Part shown: positions 7,622 to 15,323 of the stretch, piece by piece
Layout: every line of letters starts with the position of its first letter
Numbering within the stretch: position 1 is the stretch's first letter
Assembly (NCBI GenBank): GCA_016710985.1
Contig: JADJTX010000022.1
Location: forward strand, 1-64,000
Direction of reading: 5' to 3'
Source: Ignavibacteria bacterium
GTDB taxonomy: Bacteria > Bacteroidota > Ignavibacteria > Tepidaquicellales > Tepidaquicellaceae
DNA: 64,000 nucleotides
Translations under genes and position numbers: made by a program
Notes under the pieces: generated by a model
Told to the model about the DNA's origin: nothing
The model's input: the letters and a program-made list of their open reading frames with translations, nothing else
Database searches by the model: none

Positions 7622-9130
7622 ATGGATTTTTTTAATAAACTTTCCCCAAAAGAACTCGCAAGGTTCAAAAAATTTATTCTATCACCTTTTTTTAATTCAA
7701 ACAAAACAGTAATGAAATTATTTAAATATTTAGAACCGGAATATCCAAACGTAAAGGAAGTAAAGTATGTAAAGAAAAAAATCGCATTTGCTATTTATGG
7801 GGATAAACCTGTAAGCGATACATCGATAAGAAAGCTATTATCTGATTTTAAAAAATTGTATTATAAATTTCTGGTTCAGTATGAATGGGACACAAAAAAG
7901 CTCAGAAATTACAGTACTCTGATTGATTTATTAGTAACTAAGAATTTAGTTAAAGATATTTCTTCTAAATTTAATGAATATGGTAAAGTATTTAACAGAC
8001 AATTATTAAAAAATGAGTCTTATTATTTAAATAAACGTGAAGCACTTAGAGTAATTTCGTCTTATACTTTGATTAATTTAAGAAAAAATGACAAATTGAA
8101 TTTTCAGAAATCCACATTGAACCTGGATTATTTCTATATATTTTCAAAGATAGAGACTTTTATGGATTATCTTGTAATTGAACGCTTCTATAATAATAAA
8201 TTTTCTTTTCCACGTGAAATGTACAAAGAAGTTATGTCATACATAGAGCGAAACAAAAATCATTTTTATAAATATCATCATTTTCTTTATACCAGGTATT
8301 TGGTTCTAAAATGCTTTACCAACTATGATGATAAAGCTTTCCAGGAATTAATAGTATACTTCGAAAAAAATAGAAAATTCTTTAAAAATGAATTATTGTC
8401 AAATTATTTCAATTATGTACTTTTTTATCACAGGGAAAAAATGCACTTTTTGAAAATCACTGAAAATGGCAATAAAGATTTATTTGCAAACGCTTTTAGT
8501 TTAATTAAGTATTTATTTACAAAAAATAATCTCGAGCATATTCTTTTTAGAGGCTGGCTTACTATAGACCTTTATCATGAAGCAGTACTCATTGGATTAT
8601 TTATGCATGATTTTGAATGGGCAAGTAATTTCATTGAGAAATACAAGAAACTCCTGTTTTATAAGAATAGAGATGACGAATATAATCTTGCTAAGTCATC
8701 ATATAATTTATTTTTAAAAAATTACGATGAAGCAATTAGATATTTAAATTTAGTATCGTATAAAAGCAGTCTGTACCATTATTATTCAAAAGTTTTACTA
8801 CTAAAAATATTCTACGAAACCGGAAATTTTAAGGGAATAAAAATAGAGTTGTCAAATTTACGTCTCTTTATCAAAAGAAATTCAGACTTAAAGGATAAAA
8901 ACAAGAAAGAGTTGACAAAATTTATTAGATATTTAAAAAATCTTATAAAATTATCCAACGAGAACACATTCACTATAAATGTTGAAGCTCATAAATTAAA
9001 AAAAGAAATTGAAGACGCAAACTTTTTTAACTTTGAGCTTCTTTGGTTGTATGAAAAAATTAACGAGTTATTGATATCAAATTGTCAGGAAAAACAAATT
9101 GTTTTGCCGCTGGACAATAAATCAAATTGA
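7622..9130 (+). CDS. hypothetical helical protein (Bacteroidota/Ignavibacteria family)
   Basis: A 502-residue protein, basic and rich in Lys, Phe and Tyr, with no signal peptide or membrane segment. Its start, MDFFNKLSPKELARFKKFILSPFFNSN, followed by VMKLFKYLEPEYPN, resembles a family of uncharacterised proteins in Bacteroidota relatives (a leucine/phenylalanine-rich N-terminus with SPFFN). The rest appears all-helical, possibly TPR-like repeats (for example LFLKNYDEAIRYLNLVSYKSSLYHYYSKVLLL). Its codon use is more A/T-rich than argS next to it. It stands alone; the 227 bases before it hold no gene. The function is unknown. Confidence 0.65.
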   Translation: MDFFNKLSPKELARFKKFILSPFFNSNKTVMKLFKYLEPEYPNVKEVKYVKKKIAFAIYGDKPVSDTSIRKLLSDFKKLYYKFLVQYEWDTKKLRNYSTLIDLLVTKNLVKDISSKFNEYGKVFNRQLLKNESYYLNKREALRVISSYTLINLRKNDKLNFQKSTLNLDYFYIFSKIETFMDYLVIERFYNNKFSFPREMYKEVMSYIERNKNHFYKYHHFLYTRYLVLKCFTNYDDKAFQELIVYFEKNRKFFKNELLSNYFNYVLFYHREKMHFLKITENGNKDLFANAFSLIKYLFTKNNLEHILFRGWLTIDLYHEAVLIGLFMHDFEWASNFIEKYKKLLFYKNRDDEYNLAKSSYNLFLKNYDEAIRYLNLVSYKSSLYHYYSKVLLLKIFYETGNFKGIKIELSNLRLFIKRNSDLKDKNKKELTKFIRYLKNLIKLSNENTFTINVEAHKLKKEIEDANFFNFELLWLYEKINELLISNCQEKQIVLPLDNKSN

Positions 9131-9156
9131 ATTTTACTGAATATGTCATCAGTTGC

Positions 9157-9480
9157 ACTCGTCCGGGCATTACGGCGGTTGGTGGATGGAGCAATACCAA
9201 CCGCGGCTTCTGAATATTAAATCAAACTGCTTACTCGTCCGAAGCTTTTGTTGTTGGTGACCAAAAAGTTTGCATTCTCTCTGTGCTTACTTCAAGTTTC
9301 TTCAAGCAAACTTTTTGGAACACCAACAACGGCAGGGAAAAGCGAACGGATAGCGATGTCAAAGTGAATCCGAAGGATTCAAACATTTATAGAAATTGAT
9401 CCGGAATACAGTACGACCCCTTCGGGGTCGAACATTCTTTTTGATGTTTTCTATAAATGTTCGATCCCTTCGGGATCAAA
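9157..9480. repeat. cluster of three inverted repeats
   Basis: Three palindromes fill this gap between genes. GCGGTTGGT (9175-9183) pairs with ACCAACCGC (9196-9204). GTTGTTGGTG plus CCAAAAAGTTTGC (9250-9273) pairs with GCAAACTTTTTGG plus CACCAACAAC (9306-9330). GACCCCTTCGGGGTC (about 9415-9429) and GATCCCTTCGGGATC (about 9464-9478) are hairpins joined by the complementary pair AACATTTATAGAAA / TTTTCTATAAATGTT. The first two share the preceding 9-mer ACTCGTCCG (9157 and 9233). These look like REP-type dispersed repeats. Confidence 0.65.
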
Positions 9481-9542
9481 AGAAATTTTCAAAAGTTGAG
9501 TTTTCAGAGAGAGTGATATTGCGAAGTGACTCTGCGCTACGG

Positions 9543-9600
9543 AAAATTTGTTCATTGTTCATTGCTCATTGTTCATTTCATTGTTCATTGCTCATTGCAA
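9543..9600. repeat. heptanucleotide tandem repeat (TTCATTG/CTCATTG)
   Basis: Seven-base units TTCATTG and CTCATTG repeat with one break, ending right at the argS stop codon. It is the same class as the other heptamer runs in the window. Confidence 0.75.
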
Positions 9601-11247
9601 TCACATTCTTTCCGGAGCGCTGATACCGATGATATCAAATCCATTCTTAAAGACCTGTTTTGTTGCCAGGCAGATAAGCAATCTTGCTTTGGAGAGTTCT
9701 TTATTTTCAAGGTCAACAACGCGGTTATTGTGATAGAATCTGTGGAAGTTTTCTGCTACTTCATTCAGGTAAGTTATTATCTTATGCGGTTCAAAGCCCT
9801 CTGCTGAACTCTCTACCTCTTCAGGAAAGCGTGATAAAGTCTTAAGCAGTTTAATTTCATCTTCAGATTTAATTAGTTCAGGATCAATTTTTTTTAAATC
9901 TAAATTTTTATGATCGGGTATGTTGTCGTCTGCATTTCTTAGTATGCCGCAGATCCTTGCGTGTGCATACTGCAGATAATACATCGGATTCTTTTCTGAC
10001 TGTTCCTTTGCCAGTGCCACGTCAAAATCAAGATGAGTATTCCTTCCGCGCATGACAAAGAAAAACTGAGTCGCATCCGGACTAATATCGTTTACCAGGT
10101 CATCGAGATAAACAACGTTATCACTTCTCTTGCTCATCTTTACGGATTCATCACCCATTTTAAATGTTACCATCTGATGAATGATCACTTTTATTTTATC
10201 TGAATCATATCCCAGCATTTGCACTCCGTACAAAACTTCCTTATAAGTGTCACCGTGATCCGAACCGAATATGTCAACGATCAAATCATATCCGCGGTTC
10301 AGCTTATCAACGTGATAAGCAATATCAGGCAGCCTGTAAGTCGGCTCACCGCTTGACTTTACAATTACCTTATCTTTTTGAAATCCTTCATCCGGATCCA
10401 TCTTAAGCCATATTGCGCCGTCATTTTCATAAGATAAAGATCTCTTTTTAAACTCATCTAAAATATTGTCTATGATTTTATTTTCATAAAGAGATGATTC
10501 ATTGAAATATGTATCATGATGAATACCAAGTGTGTCGAGTGTCTTCCTGATTAATTTGAAATTATAGTTCTCACCTGCTTTCTTAAAAAAATCAATATCA
10601 TCTGAATCCTTTAATGAATCTTTTCTCTCGTCATAAATGATCTTTGCAATATCTTTTACATAATCACCGACATAGCCGTCTTCGGGAAAAGGAAAATCAG
10701 GATCTATCAATTGCATGTATCTCGCCTGAACAGACTTTCCAAGATTGTTCATCTGATTCCCGGCGTCATTATAATAATACTCTCTTGTGACTTTATAACC
10801 TGTCCATTCTAATAAATTAGCGACAGCTTTACCCAGACACAGCCCTCTACCGTGTCCTAAATGAAGCGGTCCGGTTGGATTTGCGCTTACCCATTCTAAA
10901 TCAGCAGTTTTATTTTTATTCAGATCAGATTTACCAAAATCATCTTTTTCTCCGAGTATGGTTGTTAAGTTATCTTTATAAAAATTATCCGAGATAAAAA
11001 AATTAATGAAGCCCGCTCCGGCAATATCAACTTTAGAAATTAGCTTATTATCATATTCTAATTTATTAATTATTTCTTCGGCAATTTTACGGGGAGAAGT
11101 CTTCAATTCTTTTGCAAGAAGCATTGCAGCGTTAGTAGAGAGGTCACCGAATTTTTCTTCTTTCGGTTTATCAAACTGTATATTCTTTACAGCATAATTG
11201 AGTTTCTGAAGTGCTTCAGTTAAGATCTTTTCTAAATATTCTTTCAA
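9601..11247 (-). CDS. argS: arginyl-tRNA synthetase
   Basis: A cytoplasmic class I aminoacyl-tRNA synthetase of 548 residues that charges tRNA-Arg with arginine, using ATP. Residues 1-90 form the N-terminal Add1 domain (KFGDLSTNAAMLLAKEL). The HIGH-like signature is HLGHGRG (129-135) inside WVSANPTGPLHLGHGRG, which is typical of ArgRS. The second signature appears as KMSKRSDNVVYLDDL. The C-terminal DALR anticodon-binding domain ends GFDIIGISAPERM, as in most bacterial ArgRS. The length is normal and no disruption is seen. The start at 11247 gives the complete Add1 domain. It is a single gene; the epimerase upstream is 463 bases away across a MITE-like repeat. Confidence 0.98.
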   Translation of the reverse strand: MKEYLEKILTEALQKLNYAVKNIQFDKPKEEKFGDLSTNAAMLLAKELKTSPRKIAEEIINKLEYDNKLISKVDIAGAGFINFFISDNFYKDNLTTILGEKDDFGKSDLNKNKTADLEWVSANPTGPLHLGHGRGLCLGKAVANLLEWTGYKVTREYYYNDAGNQMNNLGKSVQARYMQLIDPDFPFPEDGYVGDYVKDIAKIIYDERKDSLKDSDDIDFFKKAGENYNFKLIRKTLDTLGIHHDTYFNESSLYENKIIDNILDEFKKRSLSYENDGAIWLKMDPDEGFQKDKVIVKSSGEPTYRLPDIAYHVDKLNRGYDLIVDIFGSDHGDTYKEVLYGVQMLGYDSDKIKVIIHQMVTFKMGDESVKMSKRSDNVVYLDDLVNDISPDATQFFFVMRGRNTHLDFDVALAKEQSEKNPMYYLQYAHARICGILRNADDNIPDHKNLDLKKIDPELIKSEDEIKLLKTLSRFPEEVESSAEGFEPHKIITYLNEVAENFHRFYHNNRVVDLENKELSKARLLICLATKQVFKNGFDIIGISAPERM

Positions 11248-11480
11248 AAAAATAATTAAAGGTTTTAAAATCTAAAATCTAATTTCCAATAACAAATTAT
11301 CTCATATCTCAGTACCGTTCAAAACGATTTTAAATTTTATGAAAACTTTTGTTCTATTAGAAATCAAAATAAATGTAATCAGCTTATGATACAACCCCAC
11401 CCTGCCCTGGGTTAGGGTGGGGGTTTGTTAATTTGTTCTGTTTTCCAATGGATAATCAAACTGAAATTTTATTATTCAGA

Positions 11481-11624
11481 AACTTCTGAAAAACCCTTAC
11501 CGTAATCCCCGAGTGTTTTATCGGGGATCCAATTCACCATTTTTGAATTAAAAATCACATTTTATGAATGGATTCCCGCCAGGAGCACGCGGGAATGACA
11601 AGCTTTTTTGGTTTTTCAGAAGTT
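11481..11624. mobile_element. MITE-like element, copy B
   Basis: The element has perfect 15-bp ends, AACTTCTGAAAAACC at the left and GGTTTTTCAGAAGTT at the right, and inner arms CCCCGAGTGTTTTATCGGGG and the shared GGATTCCCGCCAGGAGCACG block. The core is about 45 bp and contains no gene. The right part is nearly identical to copies at 4117-4280 and 14421-14560. Confidence 0.7.
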
Positions 11625-11663
11625 ACTATTTACATAAAACATAAAATCGTTTTGGACAGTACG

Positions 11664-11712
11664 GCTCATATCTCATATCTCATATCTCATATCTCATATC
11701 TCATCATATCTC
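11664..11712. repeat. heptanucleotide tandem repeat (TCATATC)
   Basis: About six head-to-tail copies of the heptamer TCATATC end at the stop codon of the epimerase gene. A two-unit version lies at 11296-11312, before argS. Confidence 0.8.
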
Positions 11713-12691
11713 AGATCCATTTCATCTCTTTATACCAGTCTATTGTTTTCTTAAAGCTTTCTTCAAGTGTATATTTTGCTTTAAAGCCAAGCTCGCGTTT
11801 TGCTTTCTCATTGGAGCAGACCCATCGAAGCTGAGTTATGTCTTTGCATTTTTCAAGATTAAGTGTAGCCGGGTTTTTTGAAAAAGCAGAAAATAATTCG
11901 GCAAGATATCCTACAGAATATAAAACTGAATGCGGAAGCCGTATCTTTAATGCTTTTCTTCCAAGGAGCTTAGAGGTCAGCGAACCAATCTCATCCCAGT
12001 TATAAGCTTTATCAAAACAGATAAAATATTTCTGTCCGTTCGCAGCATCATTTTCTGCGGCTAATACTATTCCGTCAGCAAGATCTTCAACATACACAAG
12101 ACTGAGATATTTTGCATCAAAACCAATCACGCTGTTTAACCCCTTAGAGAAAGTTTTGAAATAAATCAAGATCTCAGTATCACGCGGACCATAAACTGCA
12201 GGAGGGCGGATTATCGTAACGGGAAATTTATCTTTGTACTTTTCGACTTCTTCTTCTGCCTTAAGCTTGGAAAGTCCGTAAGTTGTTATAGGATCAGGAA
12301 TTGTGTTTTCATCAACGGATTTATCCGTTTTTGCCGGACCGCATGCGGCAAGTGAAGAGATATGAACAAATTTCTTAATTCCGGGATTAACTTTATAAGT
12401 AATCTCCAGCAAATTCTTTGTTGCTTCATAATTGGCACGATAAAATCCTTCCTTAGTTTTTGCTTTTACAACACCCGCGACATGAAAAACATAATCCATT
12501 TCCTTTATACATGCTTCCAAAGCTTCATTAGAAAATAAGTCTCCGTCAACATACTTTACGTTTTTTCCATCGAGCCATTTTGTAGATGAAGTCTTTCTTT
12601 TAAGACAATAAACCTCGTAATTTTTTTCCAACAGTTTGTCAACTAAATGGCTTCCGACAAAACCTGTCGCTCCGGTGATTAATGCTTTCAA
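11711..12691 (-). CDS. NAD-dependent epimerase/dehydratase family protein
   Basis: A 326-residue extended short-chain dehydrogenase/reductase. The N-terminal glycine-rich nucleotide site is GATGFVGSH (7-15), and the catalytic pair is in TYGLSKLKAEEEVEKY. The segment VTIIRPPAVYGPRDTEIL is the typical substrate-side loop. Enzymes of this group act on nucleotide-sugars, steroids or dihydroflavonol-like substrates, and the sequence alone does not choose among them. The last residues (ERELGFKAKYTLEESFKKTIDWY) are the standard family end. The start at 12691 gives the complete Rossmann strand. Neighbours give no hint; it lies between argS and the serine palmitoyltransferase gene, and is separated from both by repeats. 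Confidence 0.9.
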   Translation of the reverse strand: MKALITGATGFVGSHLVDKLLEKNYEVYCLKRKTSSTKWLDGKNVKYVDGDLFSNEALEACIKEMDYVFHVAGVVKAKTKEGFYRANYEATKNLLEITYKVNPGIKKFVHISSLAACGPAKTDKSVDENTIPDPITTYGLSKLKAEEEVEKYKDKFPVTIIRPPAVYGPRDTEILIYFKTFSKGLNSVIGFDAKYLSLVYVEDLADGIVLAAENDAANGQKYFICFDKAYNWDEIGSLTSKLLGRKALKIRLPHSVLYSVGYLAELFSAFSKNPATLNLEKCKDITQLRWVCSNEKAKRELGFKAKYTLEESFKKTIDWYKEMKWI

Positions 12692-12802
12692 TGATGATTA
12701 TTTAAATTTGTTTAGGAATCGGGATCGTGAATCGTGAATCGTTAATGGTGATTAATCATTATTCATGCCTCGAAACCCCTCACCCCTGTCCCTTGAAGAG
12801 AT

Positions 12803-12998
12803 TGTCTCAAAACTAAGAATTCACCACGGAGGCACAGAGAACACAGAGTTTCACAGAGAAATCTTATGTTAAATTAATTTTTACTTCTTTTATAATTAAA
12901 CAAATTTCAATTTTTTTTTAATTCGTAATAATAAACATTCTATATTCTCTGTGTATCTCTGTGCTCTCTGAGTCTCTGTGGTAATAAGTTTTGAGACA
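12803..12998. repeat. CACAGAG palindromic element, copy 2
   Basis: Almost the same sequence as 2875-3069 but in the opposite orientation. Here the ends are intact: TGTCTCAAAACT at 12803-12814 and its perfect complement AGTTTTGAGACA at 12987-12998, giving a 12-bp terminal inverted repeat. Inside are CACAGAG units, an AT-rich centre and CTCTGTG units. No gene is inside. Confidence 0.85.
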
Positions 12999-13031
12999 GA
13001 TTCAAAAGGAGTTGTAGGTGACGGTTTTGAA

Positions 13032-13060
13032 TCGTAAGTTACACATTGCGTAACTTACGA
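13032..13060. other. perfect 11-bp hairpin upstream of the palmitoyltransferase gene
   Basis: TCGTAAGTTAC (13032-13042) and GTAACTTACGA (13050-13060) are exact complements with a 7-base loop. There is no T-run after it on either strand. It could be a protein-binding palindrome or part of the adjacent repeat element. Confidence 0.4.
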
Positions 13061-13170
13061 TAACTTCAGGTCATTAATCATTAATTCAATAGAAGTTAAA
13101 AATTATAATTCGTATTTTCTATGTTCAAAACTTTAACTATCATTTAATTAAAAAATATTCAGGAGAATAA

Positions 13171-14364
13171 ATGGATCTATTTGAGAAGTGTCTTAAGTTT
13201 ACAAGAGCAGATGAAGTAAAAGCCGCGGGTTTTTATCCCTATTTCAGGGCGATTGAAGCTAATGAAGGACCGGTAGTAAAGATTGAAGGACGTCAGATCA
13301 TAATGGCAGGATCAAACAATTATCTCGGTCTGACGGCTCATCCTAAAGTAAGAGAAGCCGCAATTAAAGCAATTAAAGATTACGGAACAGGTTGCTCAGG
13401 ATCAAGATATTTAACAGGAACTCTGGATCTTCACATAAAGCTTGAAGAAAAGCTGGCTGACTTTCTCGGTAAAGAGGCGGTTTTACTTTTCGCAACCGGC
13501 TATCAGACCGCACAGGGAATAATTCCAACACTGGTTTCTAAAGGTGATTATATAATTTCAGATAAGGATAATCATGCCTGTATTGTAGCAGCGAATATGA
13601 TGGCAAAAGGCGGTTTCGCTGAGTTCAAAAGATACAAGCATAATGACATGGAAGATCTTGAAAAAGTGCTGCAAAAAATTCCGCTTGAAGCCGCGAAACT
13701 TGTTGCGTCGGACGGTGTATTTTCTACCACAGGCGAAATAGTCGAGCTTCCGAAACTCGTTGAACTCTGTAAAAAATATAATGCAAGAATATTAATAGAC
13801 GATGCTCACTCAACGGGTGTGATCGGAAAAGGCGGAAGAGGAACAGCGTCAGAATTTGGTTTGGTTGATGAAGTTGATATGGTAATGGGAACGTTCTCGA
13901 AGACCTTTGCCTCGCTCGGCGGATTCGTCGGAGGTGATGAAAGAGTGATAAATTTTTTAAAACATCATTCACCTGCATTAATATTTTCCGCTTCACCAAC
14001 ACCTGCATCAGTTGCAGCTGCGGATGCTGCACTGGAGATATTGAAAGCTGAGCCGGAAAGAATTACAAAACTCATTGCGAATGCAGAGAAGATGAGAAGA
14101 GGATTTAAAGAAATGGGATTCAATGTAATAGACAGCAGGACTGCGATAGTTCCTGTAGTATTAGGAGAGGATGCTTTAGTGTTTGCTTTCTGGAGAAAAT
14201 TATTTGATGCAGGTATTTTTGTTAATGCATTCATTTCTCCGGGCGTACCTCCCGGAATGGCAATGCTCAGAACATCATTCATGGCGACGCATGAAGATAA
14301 GCATCTGGACAGGATACTGGAGCTTTTTGGGGAGATTGGAAGAGAAGTTGGTGTGATCAATTAA
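13171..14364 (+). CDS. serine palmitoyltransferase-like alpha-oxoamine synthase
   Basis: A 397-residue PLP enzyme of the alpha-oxoamine synthase family, which joins an amino acid to an acyl-CoA or acyl-ACP with loss of CO2. The Schiff-base lysine is K244 in GTFSKTFASLGG. The PLP-stacking histidine is H135 (DKDNHACIV), and the PLP-holding DDAHSTG is at 210-216. The N-terminal VYPYFREIE-like block (FYPYFRAIEANEG), the KYKHNDM-like RYKHNDMEDLEK and the end LRTSFMATHED all resemble Bacteroidota serine palmitoyltransferases, which make the first step of sphingolipid synthesis, more than KBL or BioF. The start has a good ribosome site (CAGGAG, 8 bases upstream). It is alone, so acyl donor and product cannot be confirmed. 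AONS/KBL activity is the alternative. Confidence 0.85.
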   Translation: MDLFEKCLKFTRADEVKAAGFYPYFRAIEANEGPVVKIEGRQIIMAGSNNYLGLTAHPKVREAAIKAIKDYGTGCSGSRYLTGTLDLHIKLEEKLADFLGKEAVLLFATGYQTAQGIIPTLVSKGDYIISDKDNHACIVAANMMAKGGFAEFKRYKHNDMEDLEKVLQKIPLEAAKLVASDGVFSTTGEIVELPKLVELCKKYNARILIDDAHSTGVIGKGGRGTASEFGLVDEVDMVMGTFSKTFASLGGFVGGDERVINFLKHHSPALIFSASPTPASVAAADAALEILKAEPERITKLIANAEKMRRGFKEMGFNVIDSRTAIVPVVLGEDALVFAFWRKLFDAGIFVNAFISPGVPPGMAMLRTSFMATHEDKHLDRILELFGEIGREVGVIN

Positions 14365-14418
14365 TAATTACAAATTACAAATTACAAATTACAAATTACT
14401 AATTACTAATTACTAATT
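14365..14418. repeat. heptanucleotide tandem repeat (AATTACA then AATTACT)
   Basis: Four units of AATTACA followed by three of AATTACT, starting directly after the palmitoyltransferase stop codon. Shorter runs with the same unit are at 15283-15325 and 41163-41197. Confidence 0.85.
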
Positions 14419-14420
14419 AG

Positions 14421-14560
14421 AAACTCTAAAAACCAACTTCTGTCATTCCCGCATGCTTTTAGATGGAATCCAATCACAGGTTTGGAATTAGAATCTCATT
14501 TTATTGATTGGATTCCCGCCAGGAGCACGGGGAATGACAGGCTTTTGGTTTTTCAGACGA
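14421..14560. mobile_element. MITE-like element, copy C
   Basis: Left end CTAAAAACCAACTTCTGTC and TCATTCCCGCATGC; right end GGATTCCCGCCAGGAGCACG, then GGAATGACAGG and TTGGTTTTTCAG. The arms are inverted repeats like copies A and B. It has lost one base within the CACGCGGG part compared with copy A. The core holds no gene. Confidence 0.65.
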
Positions 14561-14592
14561 CTCTAATTGCTAATTACGAATTAAAAAAAATT

Positions 14593-15021
14593 TTGAAACA
14601 AGATAAATATTTGAAAATACCTTTCGCACTAATTATTTCTCTAATATTAATTTCATGTAATAAAGATGATGCTCCGAAAGAGAAAACTGATACACAAAAT
14701 AATCAGTCTCAGGATGAGAATGGAAATGAAAATGAGTCAGACAGCGCAATGACGCCGGAAGAGGCTTTCAGCTCTGCATTAGTGCAGGATATTTTAGGAG
14801 AAAATGATGATCCTGATTTACAGATCTATCTGGAGGAACAGATTTTTCCTTTAGTTTCAAAATCGAATAAAATAACAATAGACAGGATCTCTTCCTCGCA
14901 GTACCTGCTCAGCTATGATGAAGCAGGGGCTGTGAAGAATTTAGTCATTCAGAAATATTACAGTCCCGGGAAAGATGAATTTGTCTTTGAGAAGAAAGAG
15001 TCAGTGATGAATCTTAAGTGA
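14593..15021 (+). CDS. small lipoprotein of unknown function
   Basis: A lipoprotein of about 142 residues. I place the start at TTG 14593, because the frame further upstream lies inside the MITE-like repeat. From there it reads a basic start, a hydrophobic core and the lipobox LISC (IPFALIISLILISC), so it is lipidated and membrane-attached. A low-complexity acidic linker (NNQSQDENGNENESD) follows, then a compact C-terminal domain with no family I recognise (PEEAFSSALVQDILGENDDP onward). Its last codons overlap the 5' part of the B12 riboswitch, so the gene end and the riboswitch share sequence. It is upstream of the cobalamin locus but probably has its own transcript; a role in B12 uptake is only a guess. 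Confidence 0.55.
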   Translation: MKQDKYLKIPFALIISLILISCNKDDAPKEKTDTQNNQSQDENGNENESDSAMTPEEAFSSALVQDILGENDDPDLQIYLEEQIFPLVSKSNKITIDRISSSQYLLSYDEAGAVKNLVIQKYYSPGKDEFVFEKKESVMNLK

Positions 15022-15156
15022 GCTGGAATACGGTGAGATGCCGTAGCTGTCCCCGCAACTGTAAATAAAGAAGACCAAATCAAAAATCCACTGCTCTGAT
15101 CATAGAATGGGAAGGCGATTTGGAAACAGCTTTTAAGTCAGGAGACCTGCCGGAAT
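15000..15156 (+). promoter_or_regulatory. cobalamin (B12) riboswitch aptamer
   Basis: Conserved blocks appear in the expected order: CTTAAG and GGAA before CGGTGAGATGCCG (15031-15043), CTGTCCCCGCAACTGTAA (about 15047-15064), GAATGGGAAGGC (15106-15117) and the B12 box AAGTCAGGAGACCTGCC (15135-15151). These are diagnostic of the adenosylcobalamin-type riboswitch. Its 5' side overlaps the last codons of the lipoprotein gene. It lies directly upstream of a terminator hairpin and the btuB-like gene, so high cobalamin should turn off the uptake genes. Confidence 0.95.
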
Positions 15157-15204
15157 ATTTTTCAAAAATCTTCGTGGGAAAAGATATATGAATATTATTC
15201 ACGG

Positions 15205-15276
15205 AAACTCCCGGTTTCTTTTGAACTCATCATATACATTTTTTTATGAAGGGTAAAAGGAGCCGGGAGTTTTTGC
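15205..15276 (+). terminator. terminator of the B12 riboswitch (expression platform)
   Basis: AAACTCCCGG (15205-15214) pairs exactly with CCGGGAGTTT (15263-15272), followed by TTTTGCTTT. The position between the aptamer and the btuB start suggests a transcription-attenuation switch. The loop of about 48 bases could hold the antiterminator partner. Confidence 0.75.
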
Positions 15277-15323
15277 TTTAATTACGAATTACAAATTACA
15301 AATTACGAATAACAAATAACGAA

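Noticed and set aside
9175..9330. Integron attC site
   Set aside because: The arms do not fit the R box consensus (GTTRRRY/RYYYAAC), no integrase is seen, and the structure is explained by REP-type palindromes.
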